A model generated the notes under the pieces. That model saw only the letters and a list, made by a program, of their open reading frames with translations, made no database searches and was not told where the DNA came from. A DNA stretch of 36,045 nucleotides, taken from contig JAHBUU010000011.1 of the NCBI GenBank assembly GCA_019637895.1, positions 1 to 36,045 of the forward strand, written 5' to 3'. Position numbers and translations under genes: made by a program. This document shows positions 1 to 8,573 of this stretch, one piece after another (within the stretch, counting starts at the first letter, position 1; each line of letters opens with the position of its first letter). The stretch is from Pseudobdellovibrionaceae bacterium. Its GTDB lineage: Bacteria; Bdellovibrionota; Bdellovibrionia; Bdellovibrionales; Bdellovibrionaceae.

Positions 1-77
1 AGCGCCGAGTGATCCCGATGGCCTCAGAGCCAGACCCCCTCAGCCCGAAAGGTCTTCGTAACACCTCGTGGATAGAT
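1..77. other. left window edge, unassigned
   Basis: These 77 bases lie beyond the coaE stop. Two plus-strand frames are open from the window edge, one ending at TAA 59-61 and one at TAG 81-83. One minus-strand frame is also open across the segment. The fragment is too short to say which, if any, is the tail of a neighbouring gene. Confidence 0.3.
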
Positions 78-662
78 CTATAGATTTTCAAGCATGCGAT
101 CGATGGCACTCTCAAGAGCGCTCAACTCGCCGTCGTTCCAAACGACATGATCCGCCCGCTTTTCCTTTTCCGAGAGCGGGATCTGGGACGACAGTCGTTT
201 CGCGATCTCATCGTCGCTCCAGCCATTGCGGGCTTTCAAACGACCGTGGACCACGCTCGGCGAAGCCGTGACGACGACAACGGAGTCGAAACCTCCGATA
301 TTCTTTTCAAACAACAAGGGAACATCATAAAAGGCTTTCTGAAAACCCGCCTGCTGAAAGGCCTGTCTCTGTCGAGAGACCTCGTCCTGGACCAAAGGAT
401 GAACGATTTTTTCGAGTGCCAAAAGACGATCCGGGAGACCAAAGACTCGCATTCCCAACTCGCGACGATTGAGCTCTCCGCTGGTCAAGAGCAGGTCTTT
501 CCCAAATTGTTCCAGGACTTTCGTCAAGCCCGGCGTGCCCGGCGCCAGAACCTGATGCGCGATTTGGTCGGCGTCAATGACGGGCCAACCTTTCTTGCGC
601 AAAAAAGAAGCAGCCGTGCTTTTGCCGGAACCTAGACCTCCGGTCAGTCCGATCCATTTCAT
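78..662 (-). CDS. coaE: dephospho-CoA kinase
   Basis: This enzyme phosphorylates the 3'-hydroxyl of dephospho-CoA, the last step of coenzyme A synthesis in the cytoplasm. The 194-aa product has the expected family length. It opens with a P-loop GGLGSGKS (residues 8-15), followed by the DADQIAHQVL segment near residue 30 that is typical of CoaE substrate binding. Further on come the conserved PLLFE motif and a Val-rich strand leading into the lid region. The ATG at 660-662 has AAGGG 9 nt upstream on the minus strand. The gene diverges from the Ser/Thr kinase gene, leaving only about 44 bp to hold both promoters. The stop at 78-80 is 77 nt from the window edge, so its downstream neighbour is not visible. 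I am confident in the family. Confidence 0.95.
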   Translation of the reverse strand: MKWIGLTGGLGSGKSTAASFLRKKGWPVIDADQIAHQVLAPGTPGLTKVLEQFGKDLLLTSGELNRRELGMRVFGLPDRLLALEKIVHPLVQDEVSRQRQAFQQAGFQKAFYDVPLLFEKNIGGFDSVVVVTASPSVVHGRLKARNGWSDDEIAKRLSSQIPLSEKEKRADHVVWNDGELSALESAIDRMLENL

Positions 663-706
663 CGAAGAAACCCTTCAGTCTCACATTCAAATCGCCGACA
701 TGATTG

Positions 707-2611
707 ATGATGTCGCAGTTTGAGCGGTTCGGCAAATATATACTCCTTGAGAAGCTCGCCGCAGGCGGGATGGCCGAGATCTATCTCGCCAAGTCCCTTG
801 GCGCGCAAGGTGTGAACAAGTTCCTCGCCGTGAAGCGAATCCTCCCGCAATTCTGCGAAAACCCCGAGTTCAAAGAAATGTTCCGCGAAGAAGCAAAGCT
901 CTCCGTGAACCTGCGACACTCCAACGTCGTTCCGATCTTCGACTTCGGTGAAGAAAGAAATCAGTTCTACATCGTCATGGATTACGTCGAGGGACGAAAC
1001 CTTCGCCAAATTCTGAACGAACTCAAACGTCAGCAGATTCAATTCTCGGTCGAACAGATCGCCTACGTCATCCGCGAAGCGGCCGCCGGTTTGGATCATG
1101 CTCACCGTTGCATCGACGGTTCGACGGGCCGTCCATTGAACATCATTCACCGAGATATCAGCCCGCAAAACGTGATGATCAGCTTCGACGGCGAAGTGAA
1201 AATCATCGACTTCGGGATCGCCAAAGCGGAAACGCAGATGGAAGCCACCAAAGCCGGGACCCTCAAGGGGAAGTTCGGCTACATGAGCCCTGAGCAGGCG
1301 GACGGTCAGAACATCGACGTGCGGACCGATATTTTCTCTTTGGGCATCGTCTTGTGGGAGCTTTTGGCGAACGATCGTCTGTTCACCGCCAGCTCCGAAG
1401 CAGCGATCCTGCGCAAAATCCGCGACTGCCAAGTTCCTTCGATCCGCAAGATCAATCCGAACGTTCCTCCGGAACTGGAAAAGATCGTCAACAAGGTCCT
1501 CGCGAAGGATCCGAACCTGCGCTATCAAACGGCGGCAGCCCTGCACAAGGATCTGAACCGTTTCTTGAATACGCAGTTCCCTGATTTCAACTCTCAAGAC
1601 TTTGCGGTCTTCATCAAGAATGCGTTTGCCCAGTCCTATCAAGAGAGCAAACGAAAACTCGTCGAGTACGCGAAAGTTCAGAATCCCGACGACAAAACCG
1701 TCGTGACAACTCAGCCTCCGGTGCAATCCGCTGCCCGCGCCGAAGCGACAGTGATCGACCATAGTGTCCCGCCCATCGGAGAAGATGGCCAGCCTCTCAA
1801 TCAAGAAACCAATCACAAGGTCGACCTGACGGGTCTCAAACAAGGACAGACGCGCACCAACGTGTCGATGTCGAGTTCGGTCACTCCGAATCCGAAAACC
1901 ATGACCGGGATCCGCACCGGAGTCACTCCGCCACGTGGACTTCCGAGCCGGCCGTCATCGTCTTCCGATCTGATGGAGACCCTGATCAGCTGGTTCGTCC
2001 GCGGTGGTGTCACGGCGATTTTCATTGTTGGCGGCTGGTGGGCTTGGCAAAACAACGTCTTCAAGGATCTCCTCGCCGAAAAACCGAAGGACGAGAGTCG
2101 CGTCGAGCAAGCTTCGAAAGCTCCGGCACCGGCCCCCGCTCCAAAGGAAGAGCCAGAGACCCTTTATAAAGTCACTCTGAACTCGGATCCAATCGGAGCC
2201 CGTGTTTATTTCGAAGGGATCGACCAAGGGAAATTCACACCGGTGATGGTGCAACTTCCTGCGCGGAAATCGATTCATATCACCTTCAAAAAAGACGGCT
2301 ATTACCCTTACGAAATCGACTTCACGCCGGTTTCGAATGCTCAGCCGTTGCAGGCCAATATGCAGCCACTGGGTCGAGCCGCTTACATCAGCGTTCTGGT
2401 CATCAATGGCGGCTCCAGTCCTGTGATCGAAATCAACGGTCGACGGGTCGGAGACACCAACGTCCAAGTCTATCCGATTCCAGCCGGAGTCCCCGTTCAA
2501 ATCAGAGCCAGAAACTCCTTCACCGGAGCCATGGCGGAAACTAGCGTCTCCCTTGAGGCCGACCAAAAGAAAACCGTCGAACTCATTCTCGGAGCCGGTC
2601 TTCCCCGATGA
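707..2611 (+). CDS. membrane Ser/Thr protein kinase with C-terminal PEGA domain
   Basis: This is a Hanks-type Ser/Thr kinase. Numbering from a possible TTG start at 704, the glycine-rich loop is at 18-29, the invariant Lys at 44 (AVK), HRDISPQN at 149-156, DFG at 169-171 and the GYMSPEQ segment at 192-198. All catalytic residues are present, so it should be active. A Pro/Thr/Ser-rich linker (about 330-425) leads to one membrane helix (about 427-448). Outside the membrane are an Ala/Pro stretch, a PEGA domain (about 488-541) and a second beta-rich region to residue 635. PEGA domains are often linked to surface or carbohydrate contact, so it may sense envelope state; that is inference. TTG 704, ATG 707 and ATG 710 are all possible starts with no clear Shine-Dalgarno, and I list 707. 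The TGA overlaps the ATG of the acyl-CoA ligase (ATGA). Confidence 0.93.
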   Translation: MMSQFERFGKYILLEKLAAGGMAEIYLAKSLGAQGVNKFLAVKRILPQFCENPEFKEMFREEAKLSVNLRHSNVVPIFDFGEERNQFYIVMDYVEGRNLRQILNELKRQQIQFSVEQIAYVIREAAAGLDHAHRCIDGSTGRPLNIIHRDISPQNVMISFDGEVKIIDFGIAKAETQMEATKAGTLKGKFGYMSPEQADGQNIDVRTDIFSLGIVLWELLANDRLFTASSEAAILRKIRDCQVPSIRKINPNVPPELEKIVNKVLAKDPNLRYQTAAALHKDLNRFLNTQFPDFNSQDFAVFIKNAFAQSYQESKRKLVEYAKVQNPDDKTVVTTQPPVQSAARAEATVIDHSVPPIGEDGQPLNQETNHKVDLTGLKQGQTRTNVSMSSSVTPNPKTMTGIRTGVTPPRGLPSRPSSSSDLMETLISWFVRGGVTAIFIVGGWWAWQNNVFKDLLAEKPKDESRVEQASKAPAPAPAPKEEPETLYKVTLNSDPIGARVYFEGIDQGKFTPVMVQLPARKSIHITFKKDGYYPYEIDFTPVSNAQPLQANMQPLGRAAYISVLVINGGSSPVIEINGRRVGDTNVQVYPIPAGVPVQIRARNSFTGAMAETSVSLEADQKKTVELILGAGLPR

Positions 2612-4392
2612 AAAATCCAACCACCCTCGCCGCTTGTTGGTTGGAGATGAAAAACCGCTCCTCCAACGGAGTTGCCATTCGCGTGCGACGCTCGTCCGGT
2701 TGGAGCGACATCAGCTGGCAAACCTATTCACGGGATATTGAAAAAGCGGCCGCAGGCCTGTTATCCCTGGGCGTTTCTCCGAAAGACCGCGTCGCTCTCA
2801 TCTCGAATACCCGATACGAGTGGGGCTGTGCGGACTTCGCCAATTTTGCCATTGGGGCGGCGACCGTCCCGATCTATCCCAATAGCACCCCTGAAGACAT
2901 CGTTTATATGTTGAACGAATCAGAAGCCGCGGTCCTGATTGCCGAAGGTCGCCTGACTCTGAAGATCTGGCGCAAGATCCGCGAGCAATGCCCACGGATC
3001 AAAACCGTCATCTGTTTTGAAACCGATGACCCTGCGGATCCGGCCTTGATCACTTGGGATTCCCTCCTTGAAAAGGGAAAAAAACTTCTGACGGACACAC
3101 CCCGAAAAGTCGAAGAACTTGCAGAGAAAGTCAGACCCGAGGACATGGCCACCATGTTGTTCACGTCGGGAACCACGGGAAAACCCAAAGGCGTCGTCAT
3201 CGCTCACGAACAGGGAGTTTCCGAAGTCACCGAGGCTTTCCCTTATGTCGGAGCCGAAGAAAGCGATATCAGTCTGTGCTTTCTGCCCTTTTCACACATC
3301 CTGGGGCGCATCGAGCTATGGGGACATGCCTTCATCGGCTTTACGATGGCCTATGCTGAAAGCATCGAAAAGGTTCGCTCGAATCTGGCCGAAATCAGAC
3401 CGACCATCATGGTTTCAGTCCCTCGCATTTTCGAAAAGGTTTATGCGGGAATTCTGACCCAGATGGAAAATCAGCCACTCAAAAAGAAGCTTTTCAAATG
3501 GGCAGTCGGGATCGGTCGACAAGTCACCGAACTGCGTTTGACCAAACAGATCATTCCTCTGCCTTTGCTGGCCCAGTATGAACTGGCTCGCCGTCTGGTT
3601 CTGGAAAAGGTCCGCGAGGCATTCGGAGGACGTTTGCGTTTCGCGATCAGCGGGGGCGCCCCGATCAGTCGGGAAATTTCAACGTTCTTCCATGCGAGCG
3701 GCGTTCTCATCCTTGAAGGTTACGGCCTGACGGAAACCACGGCCGCCGTTGCCGTCAATACGCCTTATAATTATCACTTCGGCTCGGTTGGAAAACCTTT
3801 CGGGGATGTTCAGATCCGCATCGCCGAAGACGGCGAAGTGCTCGTCAAAAGCAAAAAAATCATGCAGGGGTACTACAAGAATCCCGAAGCCACCGCCGAA
3901 GCCGTCAAAGACGGCTGGTTTCACACCGGCGACATCGGCGAGATTCTTCCCGGCGGAGATCTGAAAATCACAGACCGCAAAAAAGACCTGATCAAAACTG
4001 CGGGCGGTAAATATGTCGCCCCACAAAGGGTCGAAGGTCTTTTGCAGCTTCATCCGTTCGTCGCCCAATCGGTGATTCACGGTGACAACAAAAAATTCAT
4101 CGTCGCTCTTCTTGCCCCCGATCGCGCGGCCCTGGAAAGCGATGCGAAAGCCCGTGGCGTGACCTACCAGCACTGGACGGATCTGCTCGAAGATCCACAG
4201 ATCCAATCATCCTTCCGAGCAGCCGTCGCCGAGGCGAACTCCCAACTGGCCAGTTGGGAATCAATCAAACGATACGCCGTTCTACCGCAAGAGTTTACGG
4301 TCGAAGCGGGCGAACTGACGCCTTCGCTGAAGGTCAGACGAAAAGCGATGGAAAAGAAATTCGCGGATCTTTTGGAGTCCTTGTATGTCTGA
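2608..4392 (+). CDS. long-chain fatty acid-CoA ligase (AMP-forming)
   Basis: This enzyme activates fatty acids to acyl-AMP and then acyl-CoA for beta-oxidation or lipid synthesis. The 594-aa product has the ANL-superfamily signatures in order: the P-loop FTSGTTGKPKG (about residues 184-194), GYGLTETTA (about 371-379), WFHTGDIGE (about 437-445), and DRKKDLIKTAGGKYVAP containing the A8 hinge and the acyl-chain Lys region. Its length and sequence style match FadD15-like long-chain ligases of bacteria (about 600 aa) rather than E. coli FadD. Its ATG lies inside the stop of the kinase gene (ATGA overlap), so translation is probably coupled. Its own end overlaps the next start by 8 nt. Substrate chain length cannot be read from the sequence. 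Confidence 0.93.
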   Translation: MKNPTTLAACWLEMKNRSSNGVAIRVRRSSGWSDISWQTYSRDIEKAAAGLLSLGVSPKDRVALISNTRYEWGCADFANFAIGAATVPIYPNSTPEDIVYMLNESEAAVLIAEGRLTLKIWRKIREQCPRIKTVICFETDDPADPALITWDSLLEKGKKLLTDTPRKVEELAEKVRPEDMATMLFTSGTTGKPKGVVIAHEQGVSEVTEAFPYVGAEESDISLCFLPFSHILGRIELWGHAFIGFTMAYAESIEKVRSNLAEIRPTIMVSVPRIFEKVYAGILTQMENQPLKKKLFKWAVGIGRQVTELRLTKQIIPLPLLAQYELARRLVLEKVREAFGGRLRFAISGGAPISREISTFFHASGVLILEGYGLTETTAAVAVNTPYNYHFGSVGKPFGDVQIRIAEDGEVLVKSKKIMQGYYKNPEATAEAVKDGWFHTGDIGEILPGGDLKITDRKKDLIKTAGGKYVAPQRVEGLLQLHPFVAQSVIHGDNKKFIVALLAPDRAALESDAKARGVTYQHWTDLLEDPQIQSSFRAAVAEANSQLASWESIKRYAVLPQEFTVEAGELTPSLKVRRKAMEKKFADLLESLYV

Positions 4393-4897
4393 GCAGGTCA
4401 TCTCTCGGTCGAAACTTTCGCTTTTTGCGGCCCTTTGCCTGGCCCTGGTGACGCTGTTTCAAAACTGCGCCCCTCAGGCCCACAGCCAAACGGAAAACGA
4501 GGGCCCCAGATCCCATCCGCTCAAGGCGATCGAGATGACGAAACCCTCGCTGGCCGGTGAGTCTGTGGTCTTTGAAGGGCTCCATCAGATCGTTGTCCTG
4601 GAAAACGAAAAAATCGAAATCAAAACCGCCTGTGGACCCAATCGCGAAGCCCGTATTCGCAATTTCGATTCGGATGAAAGCATCCTGGATGCCCAAGGAG
4701 AAGTCGCCATCCGAATCGACAACGTCCGCATCAAGCCCGACGATTTTTACCATGTGATGGGCTGCGCTAGTCCCGCCATGGATGAAACCGACGAACTCTT
4801 GTCACAGATCGTTCGCGTGGAACGGGCCAGCCGTTCGGGCTCGACGATCTATTTCACCACGGACGAGGGCCTCGTCCTGACCTTCGAACTTCAGTAG
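4385..4897 (+). CDS. putative small lipoprotein, function unknown
   Basis: I do not recognise a family for this 170-aa protein. A basic N-terminus (residues 1-10) is followed by a hydrophobic stretch ending LVTLFQNC at Cys28. The last residues before Cys do not fit the classical lipobox, since Gln and Asn replace small residues. FQNC endings nevertheless recall secreted proteins of Bdellovibrio-like bacteria, which is recollection and not a search. The mature part is acidic and looks beta-rich, with two further cysteines (CGPN and GCAS segments) that could form a disulfide. The gene overlaps the acyl-CoA ligase by 8 nt, and its TAG directly abuts the ATG of the metallopeptidase gene. It is therefore almost certainly translated from the same message. 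Confidence 0.75.
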   Translation: MSEQVISRSKLSLFAALCLALVTLFQNCAPQAHSQTENEGPRSHPLKAIEMTKPSLAGESVVFEGLHQIVVLENEKIEIKTACGPNREARIRNFDSDESILDAQGEVAIRIDNVRIKPDDFYHVMGCASPAMDETDELLSQIVRVERASRSGSTIYFTTDEGLVLTFELQ

Positions 4898-5308
4898 ATG
4901 GCACCAACAGACTTCGACGCTCTCGTGCATGAGATCTGGGCTTCGCTCCTAGAGCTGATTCCCGAGGACCTGAAGTCCCACTTTCATAAGATTCAAATTC
5001 TGATCGAAGATGAGCCACCACCAGAGGTCCTCGCCGATCTGGCGGGCACGGAGCTCGCCGAATACCCCGAAGAGCTTTGTGGTCTGCATGTCGGAGTGCC
5101 ACTCCCCGAGGAGTTGATCACGTCTCCCGATCTTTTCCCCACCCGGGTCTATTTATTCCGAAAGGCTCTCGTTGCCATGTGCGAGTATGACGGCACCGTG
5201 GAAGCCTTGGATCTGCTGAAAGAGGAAATCGCCGTCACGCTCTTGCATGAGGTCGGCCATTTTTTCGGCCTCGACGAGGAAGACCTCGAGAGGCTCGGTT
5301 ACGACTGA
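4898..5308 (+). CDS. Zincin_1 (PF06262-like) metallopeptidase-family protein
   Basis: This is a small cytoplasmic protein of 136 aa with the motif HEVGHFFGLDEEDL at residues 117-130. That matches the HExxH...GLDE ending of the Zincin_1 (minimal gluzincin-like) family. Members are short, carry the zinc motif at the extreme C-terminus, and have no established substrate. The N-terminal helix-rich half is highly acidic. The start codon immediately follows the stop of the preceding lipoprotein gene with no spacer, placing it last in a four-gene rightward set (kinase, acyl-CoA ligase, lipoprotein, zincin). Only 9 bp separate its stop from the convergent coiled-coil gene. The family call is good, but enzymatic activity is inferred from the motif only. 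Confidence 0.85.
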   Translation: MAPTDFDALVHEIWASLLELIPEDLKSHFHKIQILIEDEPPPEVLADLAGTELAEYPEELCGLHVGVPLPEELITSPDLFPTRVYLFRKALVAMCEYDGTVEALDLLKEEIAVTLLHEVGHFFGLDEEDLERLGYD

Positions 5309-5317
5309 TCGGCTCGC

Positions 5318-6238
5318 TCAGAGAGCATTCATGAATTCGTCTTCGAGCCGCGTGGTCTGCAGCAGAAGGTCTGCCGCTTCACCCTTCATCTCGTTCACGA
5401 TGGGTTCAACCACGGCCAGAGCCTTTTGAACTTCGTTTTTCATCGCGCCCAGATCGCTCAATTGGAACAAAGACGTCGACAGATTAAAGCCATTCGATTC
5501 CAGTGGATTTTTACCAGCCGTTACCAGATAAAAGATCAATCCACGCTGACCAGCGGCACTCCAGGTCCCGCCAAGCAAGCCGTGATCTTGATGAGCAAAG
5601 ACAGACAGCCGGTCGTCGAAAGCAACGGCCGCCTGCAATGATTTTTGACCATCTTTCAGGGCCCGATCCGCCGCTGCCTGTGCGGCCACCTGGGCCAGAG
5701 CATCCAGAAGACCCGGTTTGGAATCATCCAAAGACTTCAAGGCAGATGTCGTGGCATTCAAACCCGAAGAAAGCTGACTCGTTGTCAAATCCGACTTCGC
5801 GGCCTTCAACTGGCGCACGACATTCGTTCCTTCCGTGAGGATGGGATCCAAACGACCGATCAGATTCTGCAAATAGAAATAGTCCTGATTCTCTTGAAGC
5901 AAGATCTCTTTGGACATGGCCCGAAGATCCTTTTTCGAAAGCTCGATGCGAGACTGGGTCTCTGTCACCTTTTTGGCATTTTCCTTGTTGGCCCGAATCA
6001 GATCTTTTTCCGCTTGCGACTTGCGCTGCAGGAAACGACGTTGGCTGGACAAGTTTTCGATTTGTTTCGCATTGTCTTCGATTTCGGTTCGCAACTGACT
6101 CAACGAGGCTTCTTCCGACCCAAGCTGACCCTTCAACGAACGAGCATCTTGAATCGACAGGGCTTGAGCCGAGAGAGCACCGCCTGAACAAATCGCAAAA
6201 ACGGCCAGCAGAACCGTCAGTCTTTTGAAAAGAGCCAT
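5318..6238 (-). CDS. secreted coiled-coil protein, function unknown
   Basis: This 306-aa protein is not assigned to a family. The start chosen is the ATG at 6236-6238, because GGAG lies 7 nt upstream. An in-frame ATG at 6254-6256 has no comparable ribosome site and would put extra residues before the signal peptide. Residues 1-26 form a signal peptide ending near ALSAQA. Residues about 30-110 have strong heptad character rich in Glu, Gln, Lys, Arg and Leu, so a coiled coil is likely. The remainder is Ala/Leu/Ser-rich and helical, with a Gly-rich patch (LLGGTW...GQRG) near residue 225. A periplasmic structural role is plausible but inferred. It converges with the zincin gene and is separated from the upstream secreted-protein gene by a strong hairpin. 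Confidence 0.8.
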   Translation of the reverse strand: MALFKRLTVLLAVFAICSGGALSAQALSIQDARSLKGQLGSEEASLSQLRTEIEDNAKQIENLSSQRRFLQRKSQAEKDLIRANKENAKKVTETQSRIELSKKDLRAMSKEILLQENQDYFYLQNLIGRLDPILTEGTNVVRQLKAAKSDLTTSQLSSGLNATTSALKSLDDSKPGLLDALAQVAAQAAADRALKDGQKSLQAAVAFDDRLSVFAHQDHGLLGGTWSAAGQRGLIFYLVTAGKNPLESNGFNLSTSLFQLSDLGAMKNEVQKALAVVEPIVNEMKGEAADLLLQTTRLEDEFMNAL

Positions 6239-6389
6239 GAAAAACTCCAAACCCACGGGTTTTCCCCGCGGCCAAAATCGATTGTGAAATCCGTCCGGTC
6301 GGCAACTTACAAGGAAAATGCCAAAGAATAAACCGTCCCTTGTGAAACCGAAAAGAATCTACAGAGTGGAGGGTGACTAGGATTTGAAC

Positions 6390-6422
6390 GATCGCCCTTT
6401 CCCGTCTCCGGAAAGGGCGATC
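6390..6422. terminator. 13-bp perfect hairpin, possible terminator
   Basis: Arms 6390-6402 and 6410-6422 are perfect inverted complements (13 bp, 7-nt loop). The element lies 33 nt past the stop of the leftward gene ending at 6456, so it most simply ends that transcript. No T-run follows on either strand, so it may instead protect a 3' end or be processed. Confidence 0.5.
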
Positions 6423-6455
6423 CAATGGATCGGGCGCGAGCCAAGTCAGGCACCC

Positions 6456-7049
6456 TTATTCCAAAACGGCTTGCGCGGAATCAATGTGCCAACGATTGGC
6501 ATTTTCGTGAAAGGTGACTTCGTCCAGATGACGAAGCGTTTGCGAATTCTCAACGATGAGCCAGAAACCACTTTCAAGACCGAAGCGGCCCGGAAGAACG
6601 ATTTGCGAAACCGACTCCGGCTTTTCATTGTAGCGGTAGGCCTGGAAAGATCCGCCATTCCAAGTTCCGTTCTGCGAGATCTCCCACTGACGATAGACTT
6701 CGCCGTCGATGACCAGAACCGGATTCGCGGTGACTTGTCCCATCTGAATGCGCAGGCCCTGATGGCGGTCAGCGATTTTCCGCAAAGACGCCGGCGCCAC
6801 TTCACGGGGAGGCCGGATGGTGATGCAACGGAAGCGACCCGCCGGTGCGCTCATACAGGTAGCGCCTTGGGATTTCAACTGATTGAGGCGGTCTTTGGCG
6901 CCAGGAGCGGTCATCAACAAAACATCAAAAGTTTGTCGCATGATGGGCTCGACCCGCCCTTTGAATTGATAGGTCCCAGAAAGAGCGATGGGTTCAGCGA
7001 ACGCACCCGAAGCCAACAAAGTCAGTGCAGCAAAAAAAACAAAGCGCAT
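6456..7049 (-). CDS. secreted protein, function unknown
   Basis: This 197-aa product starts with a clear signal peptide (hydrophobic FFAALTLLASG, cleavage likely after GAFA near residue 18). The mature chain looks like a mixed alpha/beta periplasmic or surface protein. It has one pair of cysteines (about residues 64 and 74) that could bond, and no catalytic motif that I recognise. AAGAGG sits 5 nt before the ATG. It lies 53 nt behind the beta-barrel gene on the same strand and is probably the third gene of the AMIN-barrel-secreted set, ended by the hairpin at 6390-6422. No family is assigned. Confidence 0.78.
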   Translation of the reverse strand: MRFVFFAALTLLASGAFAEPIALSGTYQFKGRVEPIMRQTFDVLLMTAPGAKDRLNQLKSQGATCMSAPAGRFRCITIRPPREVAPASLRKIADRHQGLRIQMGQVTANPVLVIDGEVYRQWEISQNGTWNGGSFQAYRYNEKPESVSQIVLPGRFGLESGFWLIVENSQTLRHLDEVTFHENANRWHIDSAQAVLE

Positions 7050-7102
7050 GAAAACCTCTTGGGCAAAAGATTGAGAATCGTTTTCACGCTATCCTAAACT
7101 AT

Positions 7103-7846
7103 TTAGAAAAGCCACCAACGGGCACCGAGACTGACCGTCCACCCCGAAAAATCCAGAGTGCGGTTTTCACCCGTATTGAGGAGCACAGCATCACCCGCAT
7201 TGTGAGCACCCTGAGTATCCGTTACGGCCGCCGAATACTTCAGGTTTTTGAATTGCAGTTGTTTGTAACCGACCTCAAGAACGACCGAGGTCAAATCGAA
7301 AGCGGCGTACTCAATGCCAACGCCTCCAGCCAAAAACTGAGAGCTGGATTTCATTTCCGTCGAAAAATCCGCATTCGGAGCCACCGTCAAATTCGTGTAT
7401 TCATTTTTAACCGTCAGATGAGCCTGCCCAACGGTGCCAAAGGCGAACATCCGATAAGAGGGCTTTGTCACAAGATTCAGATCAAGACCGACCTTCGGAA
7501 TAAAGCCCGTCACGTCGCTGGAGGCTTCATACAAAGTCGCCCCCCCGGCATCCTTGGCTTTCACTTCACGCAAAGGCGCTGGCTTGAGAATTTCAAAACC
7601 GAAACGGAAACTCAGCGGCCCCATTGTCGAAATGAAACCGAACTCGCCGCCCAGATTGTTTTTCATCGAAGATGAAAAATCGACCGCTCCACTTTCCCCA
7701 CGGAACAAATCGTCTTCGACTCGGGAGGTTCCCGCATGAACCATCAGATAGGAGGCGAACTTCTCTTTCGTCAGATTGAAAATCCGAGCTTCAGCAAAGC
7801 TCGACACGAAGATCAGGAGAACGGGTAAAAATCCAAAGAGCCTCAC
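7103..7846 (-). CDS. outer-membrane beta-barrel protein
   Basis: This 247-aa protein has a signal peptide (residues 1-20, ending SFAEA) followed by alternating hydrophobic/polar strands such as FGFEIL, KVGLDLNL, FAFGTVGQAHL and VVLEVGYKQL. It ends RWWLF, and a C-terminal aromatic residue is the usual recognition signal of the BAM complex for outer-membrane barrels. Its size suggests an eight-stranded barrel. The start codon is GTG at 7844-7846, overlapping the TGA of the AMIN-domain gene by 4 nt, so the two are probably translated in a coupled way. Function beyond barrel formation, whether structural, adhesive or pore-forming, is not visible. Confidence 0.85.
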   Translation of the reverse strand: MRLFGFLPVLLIFVSSFAEARIFNLTKEKFASYLMVHAGTSRVEDDLFRGESGAVDFSSSMKNNLGGEFGFISTMGPLSFRFGFEILKPAPLREVKAKDAGGATLYEASSDVTGFIPKVGLDLNLVTKPSYRMFAFGTVGQAHLTVKNEYTNLTVAPNADFSTEMKSSSQFLAGGVGIEYAAFDLTSVVLEVGYKQLQFKNLKYSAAVTDTQGAHNAGDAVLLNTGENRTLDFSGWTVSLGARWWLF

Positions 7847-8355
7847 TGCAGGTCAACCACCACTCGGCTTGTCCCTTTTTGCCCTTTGACCTGAAAGATC
7901 TGAGCTTTGGTCCCCTTTTTCAAATCAAGGATCAGGCTCAAAGTTTGATCGGTGGGATCGACCAGCAATCTCGAAGAAGACACCTTTTGCGAAGACTTAA
8001 GTTTCGCCCGAACATCGGCTTCGGCCAGCAAAGAGTTCGGCGTTTGCGAAAAGTCCAAAATCAAGCGGGATGGATTTTCTTGCAACTCGGCATGGTAGTA
8101 GCCGGGAAAGCCACGGATGTCTTTGCCCGCCAGATCTCCCATGTCGATGATCACCCGTTCTTTTTGAGCGATCTTGGCCCAAGTGATGTTTTGGATCGAA
8201 AACCCAGCCCCGGCCAAGCCTCCAGTCGCCGCCGCAGAGCCCGACAGAATCTTTTCGGGCTGAGGCTTCTTTTGTTGCGATGGGATTGCCGCCCCGGCCG
8301 CCAGAGAAAACGTCAACATTCCCAAGAACAAAGTCACCGTTTGAGTCCAACCCAT
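7843..8355 (-). CDS. AMIN-domain-like periplasmic protein
   Basis: The start chosen is the ATG at 8353-8355, with AAGGAGG 6 nt upstream. The open frame continues to 8529, but the extra 58 residues look non-coding. The 170-aa product has a signal peptide (residues 1-23). A linker precedes a domain of alternating beta strands with the pattern of AMIN domains: RVIIDMGDL, FPGYYHAELQE, SRLILDFSQTPNSL and LSLILDLKKGTK. AMIN domains bind peptidoglycan or target proteins to the septum and secretins. Standing alone and coupled to a barrel gene (4-nt GTGA overlap), it may link the outer membrane to the wall; that is inference. The assignment rests on the strand pattern alone. Confidence 0.75.
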   Translation of the reverse strand: MGWTQTVTLFLGMLTFSLAAGAAIPSQQKKPQPEKILSGSAAATGGLAGAGFSIQNITWAKIAQKERVIIDMGDLAGKDIRGFPGYYHAELQENPSRLILDFSQTPNSLLAEADVRAKLKSSQKVSSSRLLVDPTDQTLSLILDLKKGTKAQIFQVKGQKGTSRVVVDLQ

Positions 8356-8573
8356 CGCAGGCCTCCTTGCCACCAATGAGCCTCTATTTGACCTTGGAGG
8401 AAAACCCCCTGTCAAATCCCTGGACACCTGATGTCCAAAAGAGGCTTTTCCCTCTGAAAACGCATCCTTGCAGCCGCGAAATGGGCCAGGCTCGCATTGA
8501 GCGCCTCCCGGGCCACATCCCGACGGCATGAACTTTGGATTTGTTCTTCCATGAAGTCAGACCAGGAGTCGTT

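Noticed and set aside
659-1843. A 394-residue minus-strand open frame across the kinase gene
   Set aside because: It is antisense to a protein with every kinase motif in place. Long antisense frames are expected from the codon bias here, and it has no recognisable domain.
6365-6458. A tRNA-like 3' end on the minus strand (GTTCAAATCC...CACCCTCCA) with a partly matching AAGGGTG near 6451-6457
   Set aside because: The T-stem does not pair, the CCA is one base out of register, no anticodon loop with T33 exists, and the 13-bp hairpin fills the middle. It is probably chance resemblance.
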